Source: Clostridia bacterium (GTDB lineage: Bacteria; Bacillota; Clostridia; Christensenellales; Borkfalkiaceae). Taken from it: a stretch of 60,248 bases of DNA. Within the stretch, counting starts at the first letter, position 1. Each line of letters starts with the position of its first letter. Both the position numbers and the translations under genes were made by a program. The notes beneath the pieces were generated by a model. It was not told the origin of the DNA, made no database searches, and saw only the letters and a list, made by a program, of their open reading frames with translations. This document shows positions 44,560-51,087 of this stretch, piece by piece. The stretch lies in assembly GCA_900764105.1 (NCBI GenBank), contig CAAFMS010000019.1:1-60248 (forward strand), written 5' to 3'.

Positions 44560-45390
44560 ATGGATAAAAAACTACTTACAATACAGGATATTTCTTGCGT
44601 CGGACAATGTTCGCTGACCGTTGCAATGCCTGTTATTTCGGCTTGCAAAATCGAGACTTGTATTCTCCCTTCTGCCGTTTTATCGACTCATACGGGGGGA
44701 TTTACGGGCTATACTTTCAGAGATTTAACGAAAGACATACCCCTTATCGCGGCTCACTGGAAGAAAGAGGGAATATCTTTCGACGCGCTTTATACGGGCT
44801 ATCTCGGAAGCGTTGAACAGATAAAATACGTTAAGGAAATAGCGGATACGCTTTTAAAAAAAGGCGCTCCGCTTATCGTTGATCCCGCTTGCGCGGACAA
44901 CGGTTTATTATACCCCGGTTTCGAGCCGAGTTTTATCGGCGAGATGAAATCGCTCGTCGCGAAAGCGGATATTGCGATTCCGAATATCACCGAAGCGAGT
45001 ATGCTTGTCGGCGCGGAATACAAAACGAAATACGACGAGAAGTATATCGACGATCTGACGGATAAAATTCTTGCTCTCGGAACTAAGGCGATTGTTCTTA
45101 CCGGCGTAGGTTACGACGACGAAAGCACGGGTGTTTTCGTTAAGACAAAGGACGGAAAGAGATATTATTATCGTCACAAAAAAATCGCGGGAGGATACCA
45201 CGGCACGGGTGATATTTACGCCTCGGCGTTTTGCGGAATGTATCTGAATGGAAAGAGTATAGAGGAGACTGCGAGAATCGCCGCCGATTTCACCGTCAAA
45301 GCGATAGAAAATACCGTCGGAGACGAAAATCACCGTTATGGCGTAAAATTCGAGAAATCGCTCGGATTTTTATTTAATTCTCTCGGCTAA
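44560..45390 (+). CDS. Pyridoxamine/pyridoxal kinase (PfkB/ThiD-like fold)
   Basis: The 276-residue protein starts with ISCVGQCSLTVAMPV and has STHTGGF, GYLGSVEQI, VDPACADNG (ATP/Mg site) and the GGYHGTGDIYASAFCG segment with the catalytic Asp, as in vitamin B6 salvage kinases annotated as pyridoxamine kinase in Clostridia. It phosphorylates B6 vitamers with ATP. A related hydroxymethylpyrimidine kinase activity cannot be excluded. AGAGG precedes ATG. The lipid kinase gene follows after 33 bases. Confidence 0.85.
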   Translation: MDKKLLTIQDISCVGQCSLTVAMPVISACKIETCILPSAVLSTHTGGFTGYTFRDLTKDIPLIAAHWKKEGISFDALYTGYLGSVEQIKYVKEIADTLLKKGAPLIVDPACADNGLLYPGFEPSFIGEMKSLVAKADIAIPNITEASMLVGAEYKTKYDEKYIDDLTDKILALGTKAIVLTGVGYDDESTGVFVKTKDGKRYYYRHKKIAGGYHGTGDIYASAFCGMYLNGKSIEETARIAADFTVKAIENTVGDENHRYGVKFEKSLGFLFNSLG

Positions 45391-45423
45391 ACTATATAAA
45401 AATAACTCAAAAGAGGAAATTTA

Positions 45424-46314
45424 ATGGATAAATACAACGTACTTTTTAATCCCAAAGCAGGTAACGGGACGGGAGAGAGCGAGACGAAAAAAATCGAAAC
45501 GTACTTGAAAGACGCGGAGATTGCGTATTACGACGTTACGGCATACGACGTAAAAACGCTCGTTTCGGAGATTCCGACCGATGAGAAAATAGTGGTTTCC
45601 GGCGGCGACGGAACGCTTAATCGGTTCGTGAACGAGGCGGTAGACGGGGCTTTACGTCACGAGGTTTACTATTTCGCGACCGGAAGCGGAAATGACTTTA
45701 TTCACGACCTCGGAGGCAATAAAGGCGACGCCCCGATACTTATAAACAAGTACATAGAGGACTTGCCCGAGGTTACCATAAACGGCAAGTCGTACAAATT
45801 CATAAACGGCGTAGGATACGGTATAGACGGATATTGCTGCGAAGTCGGAGATAAACTCAGAGAGACGAGCGATAAGCCCGTAAATTACGCTTCGATAGCG
45901 ATTAAAGGACTTCTTTTCCACTTTAAGCCGAGAAACGCCGAAATAGACGTGGACGGCAAGAAGTATACGTTCAAAAAAGTGTGGCTCGCTCCGACCATGC
46001 ACGGCAGATTTTACGGCGGCGGTATGAACATCACGCCCGAACAGGACAGATTGAAAAAGACGACCGAAACGTGCGGGGTATTGTACGGTTCGGGAAAACT
46101 CAAAACGCTTATGGTGTTCCCGTCGATTTTCAAAGGCGAACACGTAAAGCATACCGAAATGTTTACTCCGCTCGAAGGCAACAAGATAACCGTTAAATTT
46201 GACAAGCCGACGGCTGTGCAGGTTGACGGCGAAACGATATTGGGCGTTACCGAGTACAGCGTTTTATCGAGAGCGGCGGTTAAGGCTGCCGAGGTTGAAG
46301 AAAACGTCGGCTAA
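45424..46314 (+). CDS. Diacylglycerol/lipid kinase family protein
   Basis: The 296-residue protein belongs to the DAGK catalytic (YegS/DgkB-like) family: FNPKAGNG near the start, the ATP-binding GGDGTLNRFVNE (about 59-70), and FATGSGNDF (about 84-92). It phosphorylates diacylglycerol or a related lipid; in Gram-positives this feeds phosphatidic acid back after teichoic acid synthesis. AGAGGAAATTTA precedes ATG. The exact lipid is not readable. Confidence 0.88.
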   Translation: MDKYNVLFNPKAGNGTGESETKKIETYLKDAEIAYYDVTAYDVKTLVSEIPTDEKIVVSGGDGTLNRFVNEAVDGALRHEVYYFATGSGNDFIHDLGGNKGDAPILINKYIEDLPEVTINGKSYKFINGVGYGIDGYCCEVGDKLRETSDKPVNYASIAIKGLLFHFKPRNAEIDVDGKKYTFKKVWLAPTMHGRFYGGGMNITPEQDRLKKTTETCGVLYGSGKLKTLMVFPSIFKGEHVKHTEMFTPLEGNKITVKFDKPTAVQVDGETILGVTEYSVLSRAAVKAAEVEENVG

Positions 46315-46377
46315 GACGCAGAAAAAGCCCAAAACTATGAAGATTGTAAAAATTTTCTGAATATTTTTAAAAACCCC

Positions 46378-46406
46378 TTGAAATATTTTCCGATTTGTTA
46401 TAGAAT
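46378..46406 (+). promoter_or_regulatory. Promoter for the small P-loop gene
   Basis: TTGAAA (46378-46383), 17-nt spacer, TAGAAT (46401-46406). Confidence 0.7.
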
Positions 46407-46490
46407 ATAATCGTACAAGGGGAACGAAAGATCTTGCGGATGAAAAGTTCGCGGAATTTCAATTCACCTAAAAAAACGGAGGGACGTTTT

Positions 46491-46889
46491 ATGATTAAAC
46501 TTATTTATGGACCTAAGGGTTTCGGCAAGACAAAGATTATTATGGACGACGTTGACGCGGCGGCAAAACAGGCGAAAGGCAACGTTGTATTTATTACCGA
46601 CAAAAAGATTTGTTCGGTGAGCATCGATCTTAACGTAAGATGCGTTTATACGGAAGAGTACGGCATAAATTCCGCCGATTCTTTCACCGGCTTCATCATG
46701 GGACTTATTGCGGGCAACAGCGATATAGAGTACATTTTTATCGACGGGGTATTGAGAATAGCGAATTGCGGCCTTGGCGATTTAGAGCCTCTTTTTGCAG
46801 ATTTGAAGAAGTACAACGACGTAAAGGTTGAAATGACTGTAAGCGCGGAGAAGAAAGACCTTCCGAAATTTATGCTCGAATACGTTTAA
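46491..46889 (+). CDS. Small P-loop protein of unknown function
   Basis: This 132-residue protein starts MIKLIYGPKGFGKTK, with a Walker A-like GPKGFGKT (7-14), and has a hydrophobic strand ending in an acidic residue (YIFIDG, about 81-86) that could be Walker B. The rest of an ATPase fold is too short for a full motor, so it may be a reduced nucleotide-binding protein. GGAGGG upstream of ATG 46491 decides the start. It has its own promoter and a very strong terminator. I know similar short proteins in Clostridia only as hypothetical ATP-binding proteins. Confidence 0.75.
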   Translation: MIKLIYGPKGFGKTKIIMDDVDAAAKQAKGNVVFITDKKICSVSIDLNVRCVYTEEYGINSADSFTGFIMGLIAGNSDIEYIFIDGVLRIANCGLGDLEPLFADLKKYNDVKVEMTVSAEKKDLPKFMLEYV

Positions 46890-46940
46890 GAGAACGGAAT
46901 AAAACGTAGAGTAAACATATTTAAAAAGAAACAAAAATAA

Positions 46941-46985
46941 AACAAGCGGCGGCTGAAACGGGTTTCAGCCGCCGCTTGTTTTTTT
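46941..46985 (+). terminator. Strong terminator
   Basis: A perfect 19-base stem (46941-46959 with 46962-46980) is followed by TTTTT. Confidence 0.93.
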
Positions 46986-46996
46986 ACAAGTGAGAT

Positions 46997-47055
46997 TTTG
47001 CTTCGCAAAGTTATATTGCTGTCGCAGTTATATTTCTTTCCGAAAGTTATATTTG
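46997..47055. repeat. Array of four mini-hairpins joined by GTTATAT
   Basis: Four different short hairpins follow each other: TTTGC-ttc-GCAAA, TGC-tgtc-GCA, CTTT-ccg-AAAG and TTGCC-tgtc-GGCAA. The first three are each followed by GTTATAT. Stem sequences differ but pairing is kept. A decayed pair of similar units lies near 11592-11630. A dispersed palindrome copy follows at 47080-47106. Confidence 0.65.
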
Positions 47056-47079
47056 CCTGTCGGCAAGTTGGAGCGTAGC

Positions 47080-47106
47080 CGTAGGGGACGGCGCCTCGAC
47101 GTCCCG
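47080..47106. repeat. Dispersed palindromic repeat copy
   Basis: CGTAGGGGACGGCGCC...GACGTCCCG. The same 27-28-base unit is at 23966, 26262, 26342, 30597 and 49773, always between genes. Confidence 0.85.
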
Positions 47107-47149
47107 AAAAATGTGAGTTATATTTTGCTTCTCAAAGTGATATAAAATT

Positions 47150-47373
47150 CTCGTTCCAAATTTTGTTACCCCTTGCTGCGAACCACCGAGCGGTGTTCCT
47201 CGGCTCACCCTGCCCACAAAAAATATCCGCTATCTAAAACGTGGGCAGGGGTGGAGTGCGAGAGCCAAGCCTCTCGGCGACGGGGTTTAAGTGATTATGC
47301 TCGAAAAAACTAACAAAAATCTCGTTCGAAATTTTGTTACCCCTTGCTACGAACCACCGAGCGGTGTTCCTCA
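47150..47373 (-). repeat. 171-bp-spaced duplication of the tRNA-Tyr 3' flank
   Basis: 47150-47202 and 47321-47373 are near-identical (about 53 bases). 47241-47255 copies the tRNA-Tyr acceptor/T-arm end (47430-47444), and 47205-47217 is a near-perfect inverted copy of it with an AT-rich loop between. The real tRNA-Tyr shows the same plan with a degenerate mirror copy near 47360-47386. Confidence 0.7.
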
Positions 47374-47390
47374 TCTCACCCCGACCAAAA

Positions 47391-47428
47391 AAAAATACTC
47401 GCTATCCAATAGGATAACGAGTATTTTT
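47391..47428 (-). terminator. Terminator of the tRNA operon
   Basis: AAAAATACTCG (47391-47401) pairs with CGAGTATTTTT (47418-47428), extended inside by ATCC/GGAT. It ends in a T-run on the minus strand directly after the tRNA-Tyr CCA. Confidence 0.9.
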
Positions 47429-47513
47429 GGTGGGCAGGGGTGGATTCGGACCACCGAAGTCAGGTGACGACAGATTTACAGTCTGTTCCCTTTGGCCGCT
47501 CGGGAACCTACCC
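47428..47513 (-). tRNA. tRNA-Tyr (GUA)
   Basis: Class II tRNA with acceptor GGGTAGG/CCTGCCC, anticodon loop CTGTAAA (GTA), long variable arm and encoded CCA (47428-47430). It is last in the operon and a queuosine (queA/tgt) target. Confidence 0.96.
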
Positions 47514-47520
47514 ATATATG

Positions 47521-47596
47521 TGGAGCTGGCGATTGGAATCGAACCCACAACCTGCTGATTACAAGTCAGCTGCTCTGCCAATTGAGCTACACCAGC
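47521..47596 (-). tRNA. tRNA-Thr (UGU)
   Basis: Acceptor GCTGGTG/CGCCAGC, anticodon loop CTTGTAA (TGT), T-loop GTTCGATTC, encoded CCA (47521-47523). Confidence 0.96.
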
Positions 47597-47612
47597 AATT
47601 CTTTTAAAAAAA

Positions 47613-47688
47613 TGGTGCCTTAGGGCGGAATCGAACCACCGACAGAGGGATTTTCAGTCCCTTGCTCTACCGACTGAGCTACCAAGGC
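47613..47688 (-). tRNA. tRNA-Phe (GAA)
   Basis: Acceptor GCCTTGG/CTAAGGC, anticodon loop CTGAAAA (GAA), T-loop GTTCGATTC, encoded CCA (47613-47615). Confidence 0.96.
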
Positions 47689-47729
47689 ATTTGTTTTTGC
47701 CCTCAACTTTCGTTAAGGGCAAACTACTA

Positions 47730-47806
47730 TGGCGACCTGGATGGGGTTCGAACCCACGACCTCTAGCGTGACAGGCTAGCGTTCTAACCAGCTGAACTAC
47801 CAGGCC
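47730..47806 (-). tRNA. tRNA-Asp (GUC)
   Basis: Acceptor GGCCTGG/CCAGGTC, anticodon loop CTGTCAC (GTC), T-loop GTTCGAACC, encoded CCA (47730-47732). A queuosine target. Confidence 0.96.
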
Positions 47807-47835
47807 ATATATGAATTTGCTTTTGCGTAGTCTAT

Positions 47836-47912
47836 TGGTGGGCCTTCTAGGACTCGAACCTAGGACCGGCCGGTTATGAGCCGGCTGCTCTAACCAACTG
47901 AGCTAAAGGCCC
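47836..47912 (-). tRNA. tRNA-Met (CAU), elongator type
   Basis: Acceptor GGGCCTT/AAGGCCC, anticodon loop CTCATAA (CAT), encoded CCA (47836-47838). The closed first base pair and lack of the GGG anticodon-stem run point to the elongator. Ile2 (lysidine) is a less likely alternative. Confidence 0.9.
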
Positions 47913-47931
47913 GTTTCCTATCAGTTTGCTT

Positions 47932-48007
47932 TGGTCGGGGTGAAGAGACTCGAACTCCCGACCCCATGGTCCCAAACCACGTGCGCTACCAACTGCGCTA
48001 CACCCCG
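47932..48007 (-). tRNA. tRNA-Pro (UGG)
   Basis: Acceptor CGGGGTG/CACCCCG, anticodon loop with TGG, T-loop GTTCGAGTC, encoded CCA (47932-47934). First in the operon. Confidence 0.96.
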
Positions 48008-48031
48008 TGAACTGACTTTCAACGCTTCCCT

Positions 48032-48060
48032 ATGATACCATAAGGCTATTTCTTTGTCAA
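48032..48060 (-). promoter_or_regulatory. SigA promoter of the six-tRNA operon
   Basis: On the minus strand TTGACA (48055-48060), 17-nt spacer, TATCAT (48032-48037), about 24 bases before tRNA-Pro. Confidence 0.88.
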
Positions 48061-48090
48061 GCGTTTTTTCCGAATTTCTTTAACTTTTTT

Positions 48091-48351
48091 TTATTTTTTT
48101 TCAACGCGATTTTTATACTTGTCTCTCGTTGCGATTCCGCCCCTTATGTGTCTCTCGGAAAGATTTATTTTGAGCAGTTTTCTGACTTTTTCGTAAAGCG
48201 TTTCGTCTATATTTTTTAGTTTATACGCCACATCGTGATGTATCGTTGATTTAGATACGTTAAAAACGTTCGACGCGTTTCTGACGGTCGCGTTTTCGCT
48301 GATAATATATTCCGCTTCTTTTATAACTCTCTCGTCAATATCGTAGTACAT
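48091..48351 (-). CDS. spoIIID: Stage III sporulation transcriptional regulator SpoIIID
   Basis: SpoIIID is the small DNA-binding protein that reshapes sigma-E-dependent gene expression in the mother cell during sporulation. The 86-residue protein has the helix-turn-helix (TVRNASNVFNVSKSTIHHDV, about 22-41) and the basic C-terminal segment with RHIRGGIATRDKY, both diagnostic. GAGGTGG precedes ATG. It is the one direct sign of endospore formation in the window. The tRNA operon follows downstream from its own promoter. Confidence 0.96.
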   Translation of the reverse strand: MYYDIDERVIKEAEYIISENATVRNASNVFNVSKSTIHHDVAYKLKNIDETLYEKVRKLLKINLSERHIRGGIATRDKYKNRVEKK

Positions 48352-48378
48352 TTTCCACCTCGACAGGTTGTCTGTTTA

Positions 48379-48408
48379 ATTTTATGCTATGCCGACCAAG
48401 AATAATAC
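48379..48408 (-). promoter_or_regulatory. Candidate sigma-E-type promoter of spoIIID
   Basis: On the minus strand GTATTATT (48401-48408), 14-nt spacer, CATAAAAT (48379-48386), close to the mother-cell sigma pattern (ATATT, 14-15, CATAnnnT). SpoIIID is sigma-E dependent in Bacillus. The -35 part lies in the left inverted repeat of the neighbouring element. Confidence 0.5.
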
Positions 48409-48655
48409 AAACCATGGTCTAACGACGTGTTTTTGACTAATACTGCGTTCTGCTCGCGGCTTATACGTTTAGTATTAACCCGTTCGCATGCCTTGTCTTA
48501 GCCTAAAAACACGCCATTAGACTTGTAGCCGATATTTTCGATGATTTTTGGTAAAGGCGAGTGCAGACGTACTTGCCGTACTTCAAGGGAGCATTTGCCA
48601 AAAAGCACGGAAATAGCGACGTTTTGGCAAGGTTTGTATTATTCTTGGTCGGCAT
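48389..48655. repeat. 267-bp element with perfect 25-bp terminal inverted repeats
   Basis: 48389-48413 is perfectly complementary to 48631-48655 (ends ATGCCGACCAAG...). Inside, GTCTAA plus CGTGTTTTT (48417-48434) pair with AAAAACACG plus TTAGAC (48505-48522), AATACT pairs with AGTATT, and TTTTTGG.AAA pairs with TTT.CCAAAAA further right. No gene and no clear target-site duplication. A MITE-like element or a large folded RNA. Its inner core resembles 60113-60216. Confidence 0.8.
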
Positions 48656-48707
48656 TGACTTGATATATGTTTAACCGCCTGCTTCTTAGTCAATAATATG
48701 TACCGTT

Positions 48708-49436
48708 ATGAAAGAATTGTTTGAAAGAATAATCAAAATTATTGCCGACGCCGATTTCGGCGTATTGTATCCGTCTTTGATTTCGATTGCCGTAGTTGTG
48801 TCGTATTTTATTTTGTATGTTGTCGGTTGGTTCTTTAATAGAGTAAAGAAACTCGATAAGACGCCTTTTTTAGCCGTGTCCCTTGCGGTGTATTCGATTA
48901 CGCTCGTAAAGGTGACGAGTGACCTGTTATATAAGCAAGTGACAGACGATTTTATCTTATCCTGCTTCGGCGGGCTTGTATTTGTCGCTATATCTTTCGG
49001 GTTGTACGCCTTGCTCGTAGTTCAGTACAACTTGAAAATAAAACTAAATCGCAAGGAAAAACGACTTATAGACAGACTTTCTTCATTTTCGGACGAACCC
49101 GAGGAGTCGGGAATAATAAAAAATGCGTTCAGTTTCAACGATAAGAAATCGGTCGAATTTCTGCCCGTATTCAAGCGCGACTTAGGGGAGGAAAGTAAAG
49201 AGTATTCTCTCAATTACGGAGAGGTGCTGTCGTATATCGAAAATGCGAGGCGATACGAATTGAGGGGTGACGAAAACGCTTTACTCGACGGTCTCGAACG
49301 GGATATAAAAAAATATTCCGTTTCGGGAATAACGTGCTCGGAAAGAATCGATTTTTCAGACAGACTTATGAAACTCGTGAAGATAATTTCAAAATATTCG
49401 CCCGACGGGTTTTCAAATATTGAAAAAGAAATATAG
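48708..49436 (+). CDS. Unknown membrane protein
   Basis: The 242-residue protein has three to four N-terminal hydrophobic segments (about 21-42, 53-70, 82-108), then a charged cytosolic half of about 130 residues rich in Lys, Asp and Glu. No domain is recognised. There is no SD before ATG 48708 and no good promoter; the gene begins 52 bases after the inverted-repeat element. Codon usage matches the surrounding genes, so it is probably real. Function unknown. Confidence 0.6.
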   Translation: MKELFERIIKIIADADFGVLYPSLISIAVVVSYFILYVVGWFFNRVKKLDKTPFLAVSLAVYSITLVKVTSDLLYKQVTDDFILSCFGGLVFVAISFGLYALLVVQYNLKIKLNRKEKRLIDRLSSFSDEPEESGIIKNAFSFNDKKSVEFLPVFKRDLGEESKEYSLNYGEVLSYIENARRYELRGDENALLDGLERDIKKYSVSGITCSERIDFSDRLMKLVKIISKYSPDGFSNIEKEI

Positions 49437-49489
49437 TGTTTTAAACTGCGTTAATTGCCCTTTATGAAATTTTTTACTTATCGTTTTTT

Positions 49490-49673
49490 ACGGGACGTCG
49501 AGGTTCCGTCCCATACGATTTTTTACGGAACTTCGAGGCACCGTCCCCTATGATTTTTTGCGGGACGTCGAGGCGCCGTTCCCTACGATTTTTTACGGGA
49601 CATTGAGGCGCTGTCCCCTATGATTTTTTACGGGACGTCGAGGCGTTGTCCCCGACGTCCCGTATGATTTTTT
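49490..49673 (+). repeat. Tandem array of five 35-nt palindromic units
   Basis: Units of the type ACGGGACGTCGAGGCGCCGTCCC plus a TAYGATTTTTT linker begin exactly every 35 bases at 49490, 49525, 49560, 49595 and 49630. Written in pieces: ACGGGACGTCGAGG, then CGCCGTCCCC, then TACGATTTTTT. Units differ by one to five bases. It is the dispersed palindrome in reverse orientation. Each unit can form a hairpin followed by a T-run. Confidence 0.9.
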
Positions 49674-49772
49674 TATAAATCTAACCTCGCAATTTTCGTT
49701 CAATAATAGAAAAAGGATATAAATAGATAAAAAAGGTTAGTTAAAACAATTAGAATACATATTAAGCTTTGC

Positions 49773-49799
49773 CGTAGGGGACGGCGCCTCGACGTCCCG
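49773..49799. repeat. Dispersed palindromic repeat copy
   Basis: CGTAGGGGACGGCGCC...GACGTCCCG in the opposite orientation to the nearby 35-nt array. 49674-49772 holds nothing else recognisable. Confidence 0.85.
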
Positions 49800-49879
49800 A
49801 AAGGTTTTTAAAAAGATAGTCCCTTTCTTAAGAATATGTTTAATATTATATGCGCATATATGCAACTTGCGACATATCG

Positions 49880-49908
49880 TTGACTTATTTCTCATTATCA
49901 AATATAAT
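49880..49908 (+). promoter_or_regulatory. SigA promoter for rdgB
   Basis: TTGACT (49880-49885), 17-nt spacer, TATAAT (49903-49908). Confidence 0.85.
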
Positions 49909-49945
49909 ATTTGCGAGACTTTTAAACAGAGAGGTTTAAACCGCA

Positions 49946-50518
49946 ATGAAAAAAATTATAGTCGCTTCGGGGAATAAAGGTAAACTCAGAGAAATTTCGG
50001 AAATCCTTAAAGGGAAATACGAGGTTATTCCTATGAGCGAAGCGGGTTTTACGGGCGATATAGTCGAGGACGGTTCGACTTTTTACGAAAATGCGTTGAA
50101 AAAGGCTAAGACGGTTTCCGAGGCTCTGGGTGAGGACGTGCTCGCCGACGATAGCGGGCTTTGCGTAAACGCTTTGGGCGGTAAGCCGGGGATTTATTCG
50201 GCGAGGTATTCGGGCGAACACGGCAACGACGCCTTAAACAGAAAAAAACTACTTGAAGAAATGCAAGGCGTAGAGGACAGAACCGCAAAATTCGTTGCTG
50301 CGATAGTCGTGTATAAAAAGGACGGATCGATTATAAGGGGCGACGGCGAGACCTTCGGGGAAATAGCGTATAAGGAAGAGGGAAACGGCGGTTTCGGTTA
50401 CGACTCGATATTCATATCCGACGATTTAGGTAAGAGTTTCGGTCTTGCCACCGATGATGAAAAAAATTCCGTTAGCCACAGAAAACGCGCGTTAATCGAC
50501 TTAGAGAGGCACTTATGA
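49946..50518 (+). CDS. rdgB: XTP/dITP diphosphatase (RdgB/HAM1)
   Basis: This house-cleaning enzyme removes dITP, ITP and XTP from the nucleotide pool. The 190-residue protein starts KKIIVASGNKGKLREI, the family substrate loop, and has DDSGLCVNALGGKPGIYSARY (about 68-88) and GFGYDSIF (about 150-157). AGAGG lies some 12 bases upstream of ATG. The stop overlaps the next start (ATGA), so it is coupled with the phosphodiesterase gene. Confidence 0.96.
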   Translation: MKKIIVASGNKGKLREISEILKGKYEVIPMSEAGFTGDIVEDGSTFYENALKKAKTVSEALGEDVLADDSGLCVNALGGKPGIYSARYSGEHGNDALNRKKLLEEMQGVEDRTAKFVAAIVVYKKDGSIIRGDGETFGEIAYKEEGNGGFGYDSIFISDDLGKSFGLATDDEKNSVSHRKRALIDLERHL

Positions 50519-50988
50519 AAAAAATTGTCGTTATATCCGACACTCACGGGAACAAACAAGCCCTTGCCAAACTATCGGATATAATGTTTGAAAGCGACTA
50601 CGTTTTTCACCTCGGCGATTGTTATGACGACTTTACGGATTACGCCTATGCTTTAAAGGAAAAAGCGTTTCAGGTACACGGAAATTGCGATTATGGAGGC
50701 AACAGGGAAATCGTAACGGAAGCAGAGGGGCATAAAATACTTGCGACGCACGGTCACGAGTACGGCGTGAAGCAAACCCGCGACAAGTTGTACCGCAGGG
50801 CAAAGGAACTCGGGTGCGACCTTGTTTTTTACGGACATACTCACGTTGCGGAAATAGAAACCGTCAATGGCATCACGTTTATAAACCCCGGTTGTATGAC
50901 GTTGTATTCGACCGTGAAGTCGTTTGCGTACGTCGTTTTAAACGGAGAAAAGGTCACGGCGGTTATTAACGATAAACTTTTAAATTGA
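50515..50988 (+). CDS. YfcE/MJ0936-family phosphodiesterase
   Basis: The 157-residue calcineurin-like metallophosphoesterase has the full metal-ligand series: SDTHGN (8-13), HLGDCYDD, VHGNCDYG, THGHEYG and YGHTHVAE. Such enzymes cleave phosphodiesters with Mn or Ni; the natural substrate is unknown. It starts inside the rdgB stop codon (ATGA), a pairing seen widely in Firmicutes. Confidence 0.92.
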   Translation: MKKIVVISDTHGNKQALAKLSDIMFESDYVFHLGDCYDDFTDYAYALKEKAFQVHGNCDYGGNREIVTEAEGHKILATHGHEYGVKQTRDKLYRRAKELGCDLVFYGHTHVAEIETVNGITFINPGCMTLYSTVKSFAYVVLNGEKVTAVINDKLLN

Positions 50989-51000
50989 GCGTAAAAATTC

Positions 51001-51057
51001 TTGCTTTTAGAAGGAAAAAAGAGTACAATATACAAACGTAGCCGAGGCTTTCGGCTA
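51001..51057 (+). promoter_or_regulatory. Promoter and leader hairpin for YitT-galK
   Basis: TTGCTT (51001-51006), 17-nt spacer, TACAAT (51024-51029). At the start of the leader TAGCCGA (51039-51045) pairs with TCGGCTA (51051-51057), the same hairpin sequence as in the yajC leader. Confidence 0.65.
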
Positions 51058-51087
51058 AGACACAAACGGAGACAATAAATAAATCGT

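Noticed and set aside
48417..48522. Integron attC site
   Set aside because: On the minus strand the ends read GTCTAAT...GTTAGAC, close to attC core boxes, but the left box is off, the sister element at 60113-60216 lacks them, and no integrase or cassette array is present.
49490..49673. CRISPR array
   Set aside because: The whole 35-nt unit repeats with no variable spacers, and no cas gene is in the window.
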